The notes beneath the pieces are model-generated. The model did not search any database. It was not told where the DNA came from and was given only the letters and a program-made list of their open reading frames with translations. Below, piece by piece: positions 35,225 to 44,228 of a DNA stretch of 64,000 nt (its first letter is position 1; each line of letters opens with the position of its first letter). The position numbers and the translations under genes are program-made. This stretch comes from Spongospora subterranea f. sp. subterranea (Eukaryota > Endomyxa: Phytomyxea > Phytomyxea > Plasmodiophorida): contig JAUGWO010000139.1 of assembly GCA_049724395.1 (NCBI GenBank), positions 1 through 64,000 on the forward strand, read 5' to 3'.

Positions 35225-36189
35225 ATGGTGGCACTGGACTGCTCGGATTTCGACATGGCTACAGATCGTATACCGCAGCTCGTCAACGGACGGCGCCGGA
35301 TTGGGCGTCACAGTTTCCGAAGGAATGGGGGCAATTTCATGAATTTTGACCCACGAGTCATCGTCCTGACATTATACCTCGACCATGGACCAGTTCCGCA
35401 TCCGACACCTGCACAGTTTCCAACGCCTTCGTCATGGTCGGTTGCGATTTCTGGTTTTTTATTTTTCGAATCCATTACTTATTGCTTCCATGGTTGCGTC
35501 TGATAGATATTAATTCTGCCGATTGGCGCAAGATGGTTGGCGATTGAGAACACTACCCGGGATTTTGTTGTACCTATTCGTTCGTAATTTAATTTTTGCC
35601 TAAACAACTTATTCTATGTAGAATTCCTGGGTCTTACATGTTTACGGGATATCGAAATGAACGGGACATTCCATGTTTGCCTCAGTATAGACGCCAGCTG
35701 TCTCAAAAACCATATCGCCGATACTGGGTTTTCATTATCCTCAATCACCGCCACATAAGCCGAACTGCACTTATTTTTGGTCAGCTGCATTGATGTCCCA
35801 ATCTCTTTGTGTGATCGTGGGAGAAAACTGTCTTACGCGTGGGTTTGTTGCCAAATAATTATTTTATCGTCACTATAGAGATCTGGAGCATGAACAGGGA
35901 TAACCCCATACGATTTGGATTCTTTACTTAGCAAGTTCTGCGGCAGGCCCAATGGTTGTCCACCCTCACTGTATCGGCATTGCAGCTGGAAATCCCTCTG
36001 GACCGTTTTGGCGATCTGTGTTTGGCGCTCTGTGCGGCTGGTGGAATTGCCCTCTGGAGTGTAGAATGCCGATATCCAGACGTCGGCTTCCCCGATCAAC
36101 CCCTGAATCATCCACCCATACATTTCGTGATCAGATGGCGAAATGGCGACAGTCACACAGCGACCATTTCATATCGGGGCCGTTTTTGA
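35225..36189 (+). CDS. Uncharacterised multi-exon gene (approximate model)
   Basis: Several short exons can be linked by good splice sites. An exon TPAVSKTISPIL ends near 35729. The next starts after GGTCAG at about 35784 (ALMSQSLCVIVGENCLTR). The last starts after TTTACTTAG at about 35934 and runs QVLRQAQWLSTLTV...CRYPDVGFPDQPLNH to the stop at 36189. The C-terminal exon has the look of a folded domain (LDRFGDLCLALCAAGGIALW, HFVIRWRNGD). The 5' part, perhaps from ATG 35225 (MVALDCSDFDMATDR), is uncertain. I do not recognise the family. A competing minus-strand frame overlaps at 35833-36156 but has no splice support. Confidence 0.4.
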
Positions 36190-36580
36190 ATTCACTTCAG
36201 TCTAGGGCTTGTTAACGCGCTCGGTTTAGAAACGCCATAGAATATTGTATATCGAGGAAGATCCGGATAATTCCTGTTAATTTTGACTCATCTTGTAATA
36301 AACTTATCACTAAACCGACGTGGAATTTTGGGGTGGGATTGTTTGAGCCACATCATAGACAGGCTTGATAGGCCATGTATGTCCTGGAACATTACTGATA
36401 CACATTTTCATTGGTTCTTGTTAGCTCGTGCTGGCCCAAGAACGAAGTTACCTGTAGGGTCAAGACTTGTGGGTTTCACATAAAACACAGCTCATCCAGA
36501 GCCGCCGAGAAGCTGGACGACGGAAGCGGACGGTAGTGGTATGGAACTGGACCTTGTCAACAATCGAACGGATATATACA

Positions 36581-37110
36581 TCAACGAATATTGGCGGGAA
36601 ACTCGTTGAAAGAAATGGTTACACATTCGGTCGGGTGTCGCACCAGGTGTGTTTTCATGTGATAAAATCTCGGTTCCATCAGCCGCATATCCCAAGATAA
36701 CGCGTCTCCTGAACCCCTTCGCCTCTCTGAACAACCGTGAATGATTATCTCAACGTGTCGTTTCCCCTCCATGATTCTACATCATCGTTTCAATCTGCGG
36801 GGGAGTTTGCCAAACGTTCGGCCTGTACGAGACTGGGGTTGTTTCACGTCCATTATTCAGAAACAAAATCATGATGTTGTTTGCGTTGATGCCGCCTTGG
36901 GTAAGGATTTCAACGAACAAAATATCGGACGCGCAGCGGGGAGACACGTCACTGGAAACCAATCATTTCAGCTGCCTGAGACAATAGCTGAAAACGTAAA
37001 ACATGCTGGATACGATCTCAGAACTACCCAGCTAAATCTGAGTAACTACTTTTGCAGAAAGGGGATCACCGGCAAACAATGACTGGCCAATTTATAACTC
37101 TGCAGATGGG
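36581..37110 (-). CDS. Uncharacterised spliced gene, 3' part (approximate model)
   Basis: The minus-strand reading has a C-terminal exon (RLMEPRFYHMKTHLVRHP, FNEFPANIR, stop near 36581) that starts after a GGGTTCAG acceptor. Upstream are exon pieces with GKRHVEIIIHG and, after a likely 63-nt intron, LLSQAAEMIG joined to GINANNIMILFLNNGRE. Phases agree at the last of these joins. No family is recognised, and the 5' end, beyond about 37.1 kb, is unresolved. It probably ends before the LRR gene at 37.25 kb, which is on the same strand. Confidence 0.35.
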
Positions 37111-37248
37111 CACTGGCGATTTTGCCAGAATTTTCTTCTCAGTCTATGTCAACAAACGACAAGGGCTCCACCAACTACGTTGTTCTGCAGAACCTCGATC
37201 CGTATAAGCAACACCTGGGTGCAACTTCGAACACAGCTGTGGGAACAT

Positions 37249-37853
37249 TCAAAAATATCGTCTGGTGTTGAGATTTCCCAATACGTCGAGAACCTGTTTT
37301 TTTCCACATGATCAGACAAACAAATACAGGAGCCGGTTCATTAACACTTTGAACACACCTGCAGCGTCTCGCTTTGTCGAAGGGCGTCCGCCAGACATGA
37401 TATTCCATCATTGCAAATCGAACAATCGTACAGAGATAGGCTGGCCAATGACCTATTGGACAAGAGCATTTTGGAAATGGCTTTGGCTCCAACGTCCCCT
37501 ATCAAATTCCGACGCAGGTTCAGGTCCGTCAACGTCTGATTGTGCTCTAGCGCCATTGAAATGTCAATGGCGGATCGGTCCCCTAGAAAATTCCTGCCAA
37601 GATCCAGCCGACGAATGGATGGAGTTTGGCGAATCACGTTGGCGATCATTCGGCCCATCGGGTCATCGAGGGAACAACCGCATAAGAACAGGGATTGAAT
37701 CGATGCGTTGGAACTGAGCGTCGAACACAGACGCCGAACAAACGCGATCGGCAATCTGTATCGCAGTCGTAAAACTGTCACCTCAGGCGACGAATGGGCA
37801 ATCAGCTCAAGGGTCTGAACGGCCTCATCTTCCGATATCATTTTGTAGTTCAT
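37249..37853 (-). CDS. Leucine-rich-repeat protein (ribonuclease-inhibitor type)
   Basis: Two exons, 37853-37359 and 37293-37249, with a 65-nt intron at 37294-37358, give 179 residues. Repeats of the ribonuclease-inhibitor/NLRC3 kind follow each other: NASIQSLFLCGCSLDD, PSIRRLDLGRNFLGD, QTLTDLNLRRNLIGDVGA and RSLASLSLYDCSICNDG. Each has the LxxLxLxxNxI pattern of about 28 residues. The last exon closes with VLDVLGNLNTRRYF. Such repeats serve as protein-binding surfaces, and the partner is unknown. The ATG is only 55 nt downstream of the stop codon of the IPI3/WDR18 gene on the same strand. A splice junction that would fuse the two genes in frame also exists (see findings). Confidence 0.75.
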
Positions 37854-37908
37854 ATCGACAAACTGAAAATATCTTCGAAGAGACTTGCAAAAGATAAAAT
37901 ATCGGGCT

Positions 37909-39714
37909 TTATTGTTTGGCGACCGCTTCCTGGGAACAGACTTCGTAGAGTTTACTGGCGACATTTGCCCATCGATCCCGCTCGCGGATGGCGTTTTCCA
38001 GCTCCAGAGCTTGCGTTGCCAGCTTCGCTTGGATATCATCAACACCAGATATGAATAGAGGGCGCTCCGCTGTGGGTCGTTGACCGCCCTGGACAGCGCC
38101 AGTCTGACAACCTGGAACTACAATCGTCTCTTTCCTAAATGAATCATCTGATTGACAAAGAGTTACAATCCAAAGCTAAACACCCAAAAAGAATGCACCG
38201 GTGTTTACCTGGCGACTGAAGTTTTAGGAAATCTTGAGCGACTACCCCCTTCGTCAAAACGTCGTTGCCAATAAAATTAGTAGATGGGCTCTGGAACCCA
38301 CATAATCGATATTGTGGCCTGGGTTGGGACGCGTTTCGTAAAGTGTGGAGGCATCGGCCAGAGATCAGATCCCATAGCTTCACAGTTCCATCACAACCGG
38401 AGGAACATATCTGGGAGGCGTCGAAACTAAGGGCCAATGAGGTGGCGCCTGCAGAGTGCGCCGACACACCATCGAATGGGGTGGAGATTTGGGACGATTC
38501 CGCTAAGGATGACGCAGAATGAATTAATCGAGTTTCGATGAATGCGCCCGTCTATCGTCGCTGAACAGAAGAACGCCTGAGCGGGATCGACTACAATAGC
38601 GGTGATCGCGCTATCGAATTCGAAAACGAAGTCAGGTTGTGCACGACCGACACTCCATAATCCTGGGAAAGTTTGAATTGATAGAAAACGCCAAACGCAA
38701 CACGTAAATCTTACGACAAGTTCGATCGGCGGATCCTGTCAAGAACCGATGACCGGACGGGAACGCAACGATGGTGTTGATTGGAAGGCGATGATCGGAC
38801 CATTGAGATACAGGAGCGGGCGGGTTCCGATTGGCAATGCATTCGCTAAGGTTATAGACGACGGTTATCGCGTCCAACGACACGGAACCAATGAACGCGT
38901 CATCGCTGGAGAACGCGATAGATGTGACCGCTTTAAGATGGGGGCGAACTGCGGCGTGTAGAACGCCGGTCTCGATCGACCAGATATGGATATGGCCAGA
39001 AGTAGAGCCAACCGCAACCCAGAGTCCGTTGTGAGAGAACGACAGCGACGCGGGCATTTCAAAAAGAGAGCAAAGCAGCTTCTCCTGCATTGTCCTCATA
39101 TCGAAGATCAACAGCGATCGTCTGTCTTTTGGGCAGACTCCGACATAGGTATGGCAACGATTCACGACGAATATCGAGAACAGTTCGGCGTTCCAGTCCT
39201 TGCGTGACTTGGAGGCGGTGATGGTATTTGTGTGTCGGAGACTCCCCGATACGGCGTCCCATTGGTCGATAGCACCGCACGATGATAACCCATATATCAA
39301 GTTCATCGCCCAGATATCACGCAGAGCGGCCAATATATTCCAGACCTGTTCCCAGGGGAAACGCAGACAGTTGTTGCTCCAGTCACCTTTAGCCGGTAAC
39401 GTCAACTCCTGCGACAGAAGTCCGTACGGCAAACAATTCCCGTTACATGTCATCTCATGGATCGAGAAGAAGTTCTTGGCCATGGGAACTACAATCGCGC
39501 CGAGATCGACTTGAGACGATCAGAAAAATTTGGTGAATAGAGGTTTACCGACACCGGTTGCTTTCCTCAACGACCGACAGCGTTCATCTCCTTCTGCACC
39601 CGATGCCAGTTGGATTGCACTAAAGCAGGCCGGTTCGGCCGCGTCCATTAAAAAACAATACCGTTCGATTTGTTGAATGTTCAGAAACAAGCTCCGGTAG
39701 TTTATTTTCCCCAT
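37909..39714 (-). CDS. WDR18: WD-repeat protein, IPI3/WDR18-like
   Basis: A WD40 protein of the Rix1/PELP1 complex type, which acts in 60S ribosome maturation. Exons: 39714-39549, 39509-38715, 38662-38209 and 38147-37909, with introns of 39, 52 and 61 nt. Family landmarks are SFSHNGLWVAVGSTSGHIHI, SQWSDHRLPIN (matching the SHHALPI motif of WDR18), LTGSADRTCRLW across an intron, and the last WD repeat ICSSGCDGTVKLWDLISGRC. The C-terminal coiled coil, DDIQAKLATQALELENAIRE and onward, matches the WDR18 tail. The third exon needs one more frame change between about 38.5 and 38.6 kb, which I could not settle (a small intron or an indel). The N-terminus is longer than in human WDR18. Confidence 0.8.
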
Positions 39715-39787
39715 GCAAGATAGCTGTTATCTAACGACCTAGGACTGTGCGATAATGCACGAAGAATTCTTGTTCATAAATACGTAT

Positions 39788-40597
39788 TTACAACCAAGCC
39801 GGCGGGTTGACGGGTATTCGGATCAGGTCGGTATCGAATAGTTCAATGAACTGTTCGTTCATCAAACGCACCTAGAATGGTGATGAAAAAATGATGCATT
39901 GACAAACGCGCCATCTGTACTGGACCTTATTACCGGCATATCGACGATATTCCTCAAATATCGACGCCAGATTCCACCTGAACCGACCAGCTGAGTCCGG
40001 CAAGAAATCATCACTGTAGGAAACGCACCGTTGGACTTTCCTTAAACATCCCAGAACCGTTCCGGTCCGGTGGCGGCCAAGATGGCACATCACTAGAAGA
40101 GGGTAGCTGTTCACGTCCAGAATCCGATCTAGAACGGCCAGAACCACTTCTTCAGACCTGAAACCCTCGATTACCACCAGCTAATCTGCGATCGGATACA
40201 ACGCAAATCGTACACGGTTTTCCAGGGAATTTTGGTCCCTTCTCGACCTAGATGTAGAAATGTAATATCTTGATCATCGACGAAATTCAACCTACATTAG
40301 ACGGTGTGAACAGGAAGAATCGTGTGGATGTGATTGTGCCTACAGCAAACGGGACGGCTGATCAGGAGCTAGATATATTATCGTCTTTAGCTGAAGCCGT
40401 TCCAGGAATGGTAAATTCAAGTCATTCGGCTCTCCAGATCGATATAAGTTCTCAGCGACCAGTCCTATACAATGAAATAAGCCAAAGACACAATAAAGAG
40501 GAATCGTGTCGGGTATTGCAGAACGAAACGGCCAGTAAAAAGAGCAGTGTTCAAGTTCCGGACCGAAATTCTGTGGCGGTATGTAGGAAAACGGCAT
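39788..40597 (-). CDS. SIW14: Siw14-type dual-specificity phosphatase
   Basis: An atypical phosphatase of the plant/fungal DSP family, whose characterised members remove phosphate from inositol pyrophosphates. Six exons: 40597-40564, 40464-40344, 40291-40216, 40180-40029, 39977-39926 and 39871-39788, sum 519 nt, giving 172 residues. The introns are 99, 52, 35, 51 and 54 nt. Landmarks are IPPQNFG-LVAENLYRSGEP, LQLKTIIYLAPDQPS, FLHLGREGTK, the CX5R catalytic loop CHLGRHRTG followed by CLRKVQR, and FEEYRRYAGNK. The 35-nt intron is very short, and its donor could lie a few bases away. The catalytic cysteine and arginine are present, so the enzyme should be active. Confidence 0.88.
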
Positions 40598-41593
40598 GTT
40601 ATTCTGGCAACACAGACAACAGGAGAATCAGCGATGGCTCTCCAATCTGTAGCTGATCTCACTGAAAACGGCCGCTAACGGCTAGTGTAATAATCAAATT
40701 AAACCGCCGCTCAGGAGTCCAAAGCCTTTTCCGTATAATAAATAGATCCTACGCGCATTTGTTATGAGAGAACACATAAATATGTAATTCTGATCAAATT
40801 CTGTCGTGATTTATTAGGTCATTAGGAAACGAATTGAGCGAATAATCGGCATTCTTGAGTTTGAATTGGGTAAGGTGTTCCTGCCAAGTGGACTACAGGT
40901 GCATTGTCGCGGCGCTTTTATTTGTTCTTGATGGTACTGACGATGGCAACAATCCATCGCTTCTGTCGCTGAGGATGCGCCTTGCAAAGAGACATCTGCT
41001 GAAGTATTTTTACAGAATATTATTACTAAAGTCACCCGTCAATAAAAGGGTTTGCCTGCAAACCAACATTGAACAAAGATACGCGATCTGCATTTGCAAC
41101 AAGACGGCGAAAAAATTCAGTATTTTCAAATTCTTTATTACCCCGCGCAATAACATGGATCGATAGCCCATATTAATTGATGATCGTGAGCCAACTTCTT
41201 CATTTCGTCTACACCTTCCCAGTGGGCACCACCAACGATCTGTCCCCAATAAACCTTGCCAAACCAAAATTACTGGCCCCGAATCAAAAACAGGCGATGT
41301 TCGAAAATGGACCAATTTCGCGCGTTTTGTGCGCTCGATGTCGTTCACCGTCTGGTAACAGGTCATTTCTGTATCGTGTCGTAACGCCATCAGAAAATGG
41401 CAATGAAAGTCCGCGCGCAGTATATGATCGGTCCCAAAGACGTTATAGGGGGTGATGAGAGTTCGAGTCGGCCGAATCGCCACTACTCGGCAGTGTTAAT
41501 CTATCGGTCCCGGTTGAGGGGTATATACTCCTGACTGCTCTCAAAAATACGCATCGCGATATCATCTCTGACCGGCCCGAGCGCCTGGTTGGG
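40598..41593. other. Mostly intergenic; possible minus-strand exons
   Basis: The minus-strand frame 41483 to about 41270 (TRTLITPYNVFGTDHI, NDIERTKRAKLVHFRTSPVF), followed in another frame by VYWGQIVGGAHWEGVDEMKK (to about 41165), reads like coding sequence. It has no recognised family and no settled splice. The frame of the next plus-strand gene is also open upstream to about 41459. 40.7-41.1 kb holds nothing recognisable. Confidence 0.3.
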
Positions 41594-42649
41594 ATGGAAA
41601 AGCTCTGGGGCGACGTCCTGTATCTGCTGAAACAGGGCGGGATCGAGCATGTTTCGCTGCGATTCGTGGACGCTAGGGGCGCGCTCGTCGAGCGGCACAC
41701 GTTCATCAGCCACATCGATAGCGAGTCGTATCTCAAAGGGATTCAGATTGAATCAGGTGAACTTGTTTATCCGAACCCGACCACGGCGATCCTAAATCCG
41801 TTCTTACCGAACCCGACAATCTCGTTCATTTGCGACATCACCAAACGGCCATTTGATCCGGTTCTTTCGACGGATGCGTACGCATACGCAAAAGTCCCAG
41901 CGATATTTCCAGTGATCGTGGCTGGCCGCCCAACATCCGGTCAAATCGAATCGTCGGAATCGAATGTTTCTGTGGCATCCGTCTGCCCTGCATTATGTAT
42001 GACGACAGAGTCTGAAGCTCCTCCTCAAACAGTGGCATCAGATGACGGTCTATCGCAACCTGAACGTTCATATCGGGGCACATCGTGCCATCAATGTAAA
42101 AATGCTCGTAGTTTGGATCACCTGGCGTTCTGCTCCAATTTATTTAATCGACGGTCTCGACAAGACAAACGACATTGCCGAAAAAAGTATTGCGATGGAT
42201 GCTTATCAAAATGTTATGGCGATTCTATAGCTAATTCGAAACGTTCTGGATGGATCTGCCCATCCTGTTCCGGCATTTGCAGGTGTGCTGCCTGTACTAG
42301 GATTCGCAAAAAGACCAAGGCAGAAGCGTTTTCTTCGTTATCACTTTCAGGAGAAAATGAGGCTACAACTAATTTATCGTCGGGCGGTGAACCATCATTG
42401 CCGGACGCTGCGTCAGGTGAAAAGGTGACGAAATTTGTTGACGAGATTCTGGTGTCCGATGGGTTCAGCAAATCAATTCGGTCACCGATGTCGAGGCGAT
42501 TAAACGGCAATGGCCAAGGGCTACAAGTCGACAGTCGAGTGAAATCAAATGAGAAAGGGGGAAGAAAAATAAATGGCACTGATGAAGGTTACAAGTCGCA
42601 AGTTGCTCTAGGATATAGCATCAATTTGTCGCAAGAATTGTCGATTTGA
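41594..42649 (+). CDS. Glutamine-synthetase N-domain fused to 4CXXC zinc finger
   Basis: One continuous frame of 351 residues. Residues 5-97 match the N-terminal beta-grasp domain of bacterial-type (GSI) glutamine synthetase: GIEHVSLRFVDARGALVERH, then YPNPTTAILNPFLPNPTISF and ICDITKRPFDP, in the family order. The large catalytic domain that should follow is absent. Instead, residues 165-238 form a zf-4CXXC_R1 zinc finger, with CHQCK, the C-rich KKYCDGCLSKCYGD and ICPSCSGICRCAACTRIRKK. That domain is found in CDCA7-like and JmjC chromatin proteins. The tail is Ser/Gly-rich with basic patches. A nuclear, non-enzymatic role seems likelier than glutamine synthesis. The frame is open upstream to about 41459, so the start could lie earlier. 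Confidence 0.75.
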   Translation: MEKLWGDVLYLLKQGGIEHVSLRFVDARGALVERHTFISHIDSESYLKGIQIESGELVYPNPTTAILNPFLPNPTISFICDITKRPFDPVLSTDAYAYAKVPAIFPVIVAGRPTSGQIESSESNVSVASVCPALCMTTESEAPPQTVASDDGLSQPERSYRGTSCHQCKNARSLDHLAFCSNLFNRRSRQDKRHCRKKYCDGCLSKCYGDSIANSKRSGWICPSCSGICRCAACTRIRKKTKAEAFSSLSLSGENEATTNLSSGGEPSLPDAASGEKVTKFVDEILVSDGFSKSIRSPMSRRLNGNGQGLQVDSRVKSNEKGGRKINGTDEGYKSQVALGYSINLSQELSI

Positions 42650-42762
42650 TCAATAATCAGCCAAAAAAAAATTCGAAAGTAAATAAACATATATCTATGT
42701 TAAGTCAAGATGAATGAAAGCGGGTGACGTACTGTACTGAAAGAATAATATTCGGTATAGAG

Positions 42763-44228
42763 TTAAGTTATTTTACAGATGTTCGAATAGGGAAATCCAG
42801 ATATCGCGGTTTGATTGAAACGGACAGTAGCAGAGAAGTCATCTTGTTCAAGGGACACCAGTGTTCCAACTCTCCCTCGCTGATGATCACCCAGAACGAC
42901 GGCGATCTTGCCACCGATGGCTGGAATAACCGTCTCTAGTTCACTCTGATCGATTCTGATGATCGGTTGGGGATCGTCAAGCATCTTTACTCTAGCAAAT
43001 GACCCGTCAAGGACCTCTAGTACTTCTCCTTTCTGAATAGAATCATCAGCTTCGGGGTTCAAGACATGAGAAGATATTATTACCGACTTTACGAAAGAAC
43101 TCGCCATCTTTGAGTCTCTTATTGAGCACTTTGACTATTAATCCCTGTGTAACCCAGACTTCCAATCGGGGCTGCTTCGCTTTGATTGATTCCATCAAGG
43201 TTTCGACGGCTGAGCGTTTATGGCGATCAGCTTTTGTAGACGAAGTCCCGGAAAAACTTTGTTTTTCAGCAAAAATGTCGGGGGCAAGTTCTGCAATGAC
43301 AGATATTGAGTACAAGATGGTCATCGTGCATCGGAAAACACCCTACTCTGAGTCGGTGTAGATTCGGATGAAGAAAGACCAAACCCGATTTTTGAGTCGG
43401 AATCCGTTCTAACAAGTTCTGTAGGTGACGTCAGCGTGCCCAGTTCAGCTTCTAAGAGTCCTGCCTGCTCGATTTGTTTTGCGATCATCCTGTCCTTGAG
43501 TTGAACGTCATCTAACGCAATCTTCTGGTTACGCTCCTCTGCTTTTTGCTTGGCAACAGCCTGAAATCAACCATGATCAGTGTTTAGCCACCAACCACTC
43601 ATCCGCAGATAAAACCTCTGGATCTCGGTCTATGTACTTGACAAACCAGCCCCTCGGGGTCTCATCAACTTCAGCTTGTCCTGTTCTGCCCAAATACTGT
43701 ATAAAACTGGAAAGGCTTTCCCATTGTGTCGCTTTCATGTGAATATGATGACGTTCGGCGATATACTCTTGATAGATTGAGTTCGCAAGAATACGAGACC
43801 GACCTCTACAATTAAAGGAGAACTTAAGGAAAATTGTACTTGAACCATCATTACAGCCACCTTATTCTTAAAATGCTCACAAATCTACGTTCAAATGTCC
43901 TGGAAAAATCACTCATCATCTGCTGTGGACGCTCTCGAAATAAGGCCATTTGGCGAAGATGGGCTTCGGACATGCAGTGGCACTAATGGGAAAGCAGTCC
44001 TGAATGGCTATTCGAGAAAGCGAAATGTGCCATTCTACCTTGAATCCATTCTCATCACGACAAGACTTTTCACACATCTGGCAGTACCATCGTAATTTTT
44101 GCAGACCTTTCGCCTGCGATGATACGGTTCATACATCAGCGGGGGTGAACGACATCAGGGTGCCCGACCTTAATCCGGTTAGATATGGCCTTGGGGGTCA
44201 TGAACCCGCCATCCCCTCCTCGACCCAT
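42763..44228 (-). CDS. KIN: KIN17 DNA/RNA-binding protein
   Basis: KIN17 is a conserved nuclear protein tied to DNA replication, damage response and splicing. Seven exons: 44228-44169, 44113-44039, 43982-43861, 43805-43616, 43560-43347, 43290-43088 and 43032-42763. The sum of 1134 nt gives 377 residues. Domains in order: the start GGFMTPKAISNRIKAKGLQK; the C2H2-like finger WYCQMCEKSCRDENGFKCHC; the winged-helix domain with SIYQEYIAERHHIHMKATQW and VDETPRGWFVKYIDRDPE; a charged coiled middle; and the two C-terminal SH3/KOW-like modules (VTQGLIVKVLNKRLKDG, IRIDQSELETVIPAIGGK), ending NICKIT. It is complete and close to the human length. All six introns are 55 or 56 nt. Confidence 0.95.

Noticed and set aside
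35833-36156. Minus-strand frame of 107 codons.
   Set aside because: The overlapping plus-strand exon has a good acceptor and a domain-like C-terminus; only one is likely real, and the minus frame has no splice support.
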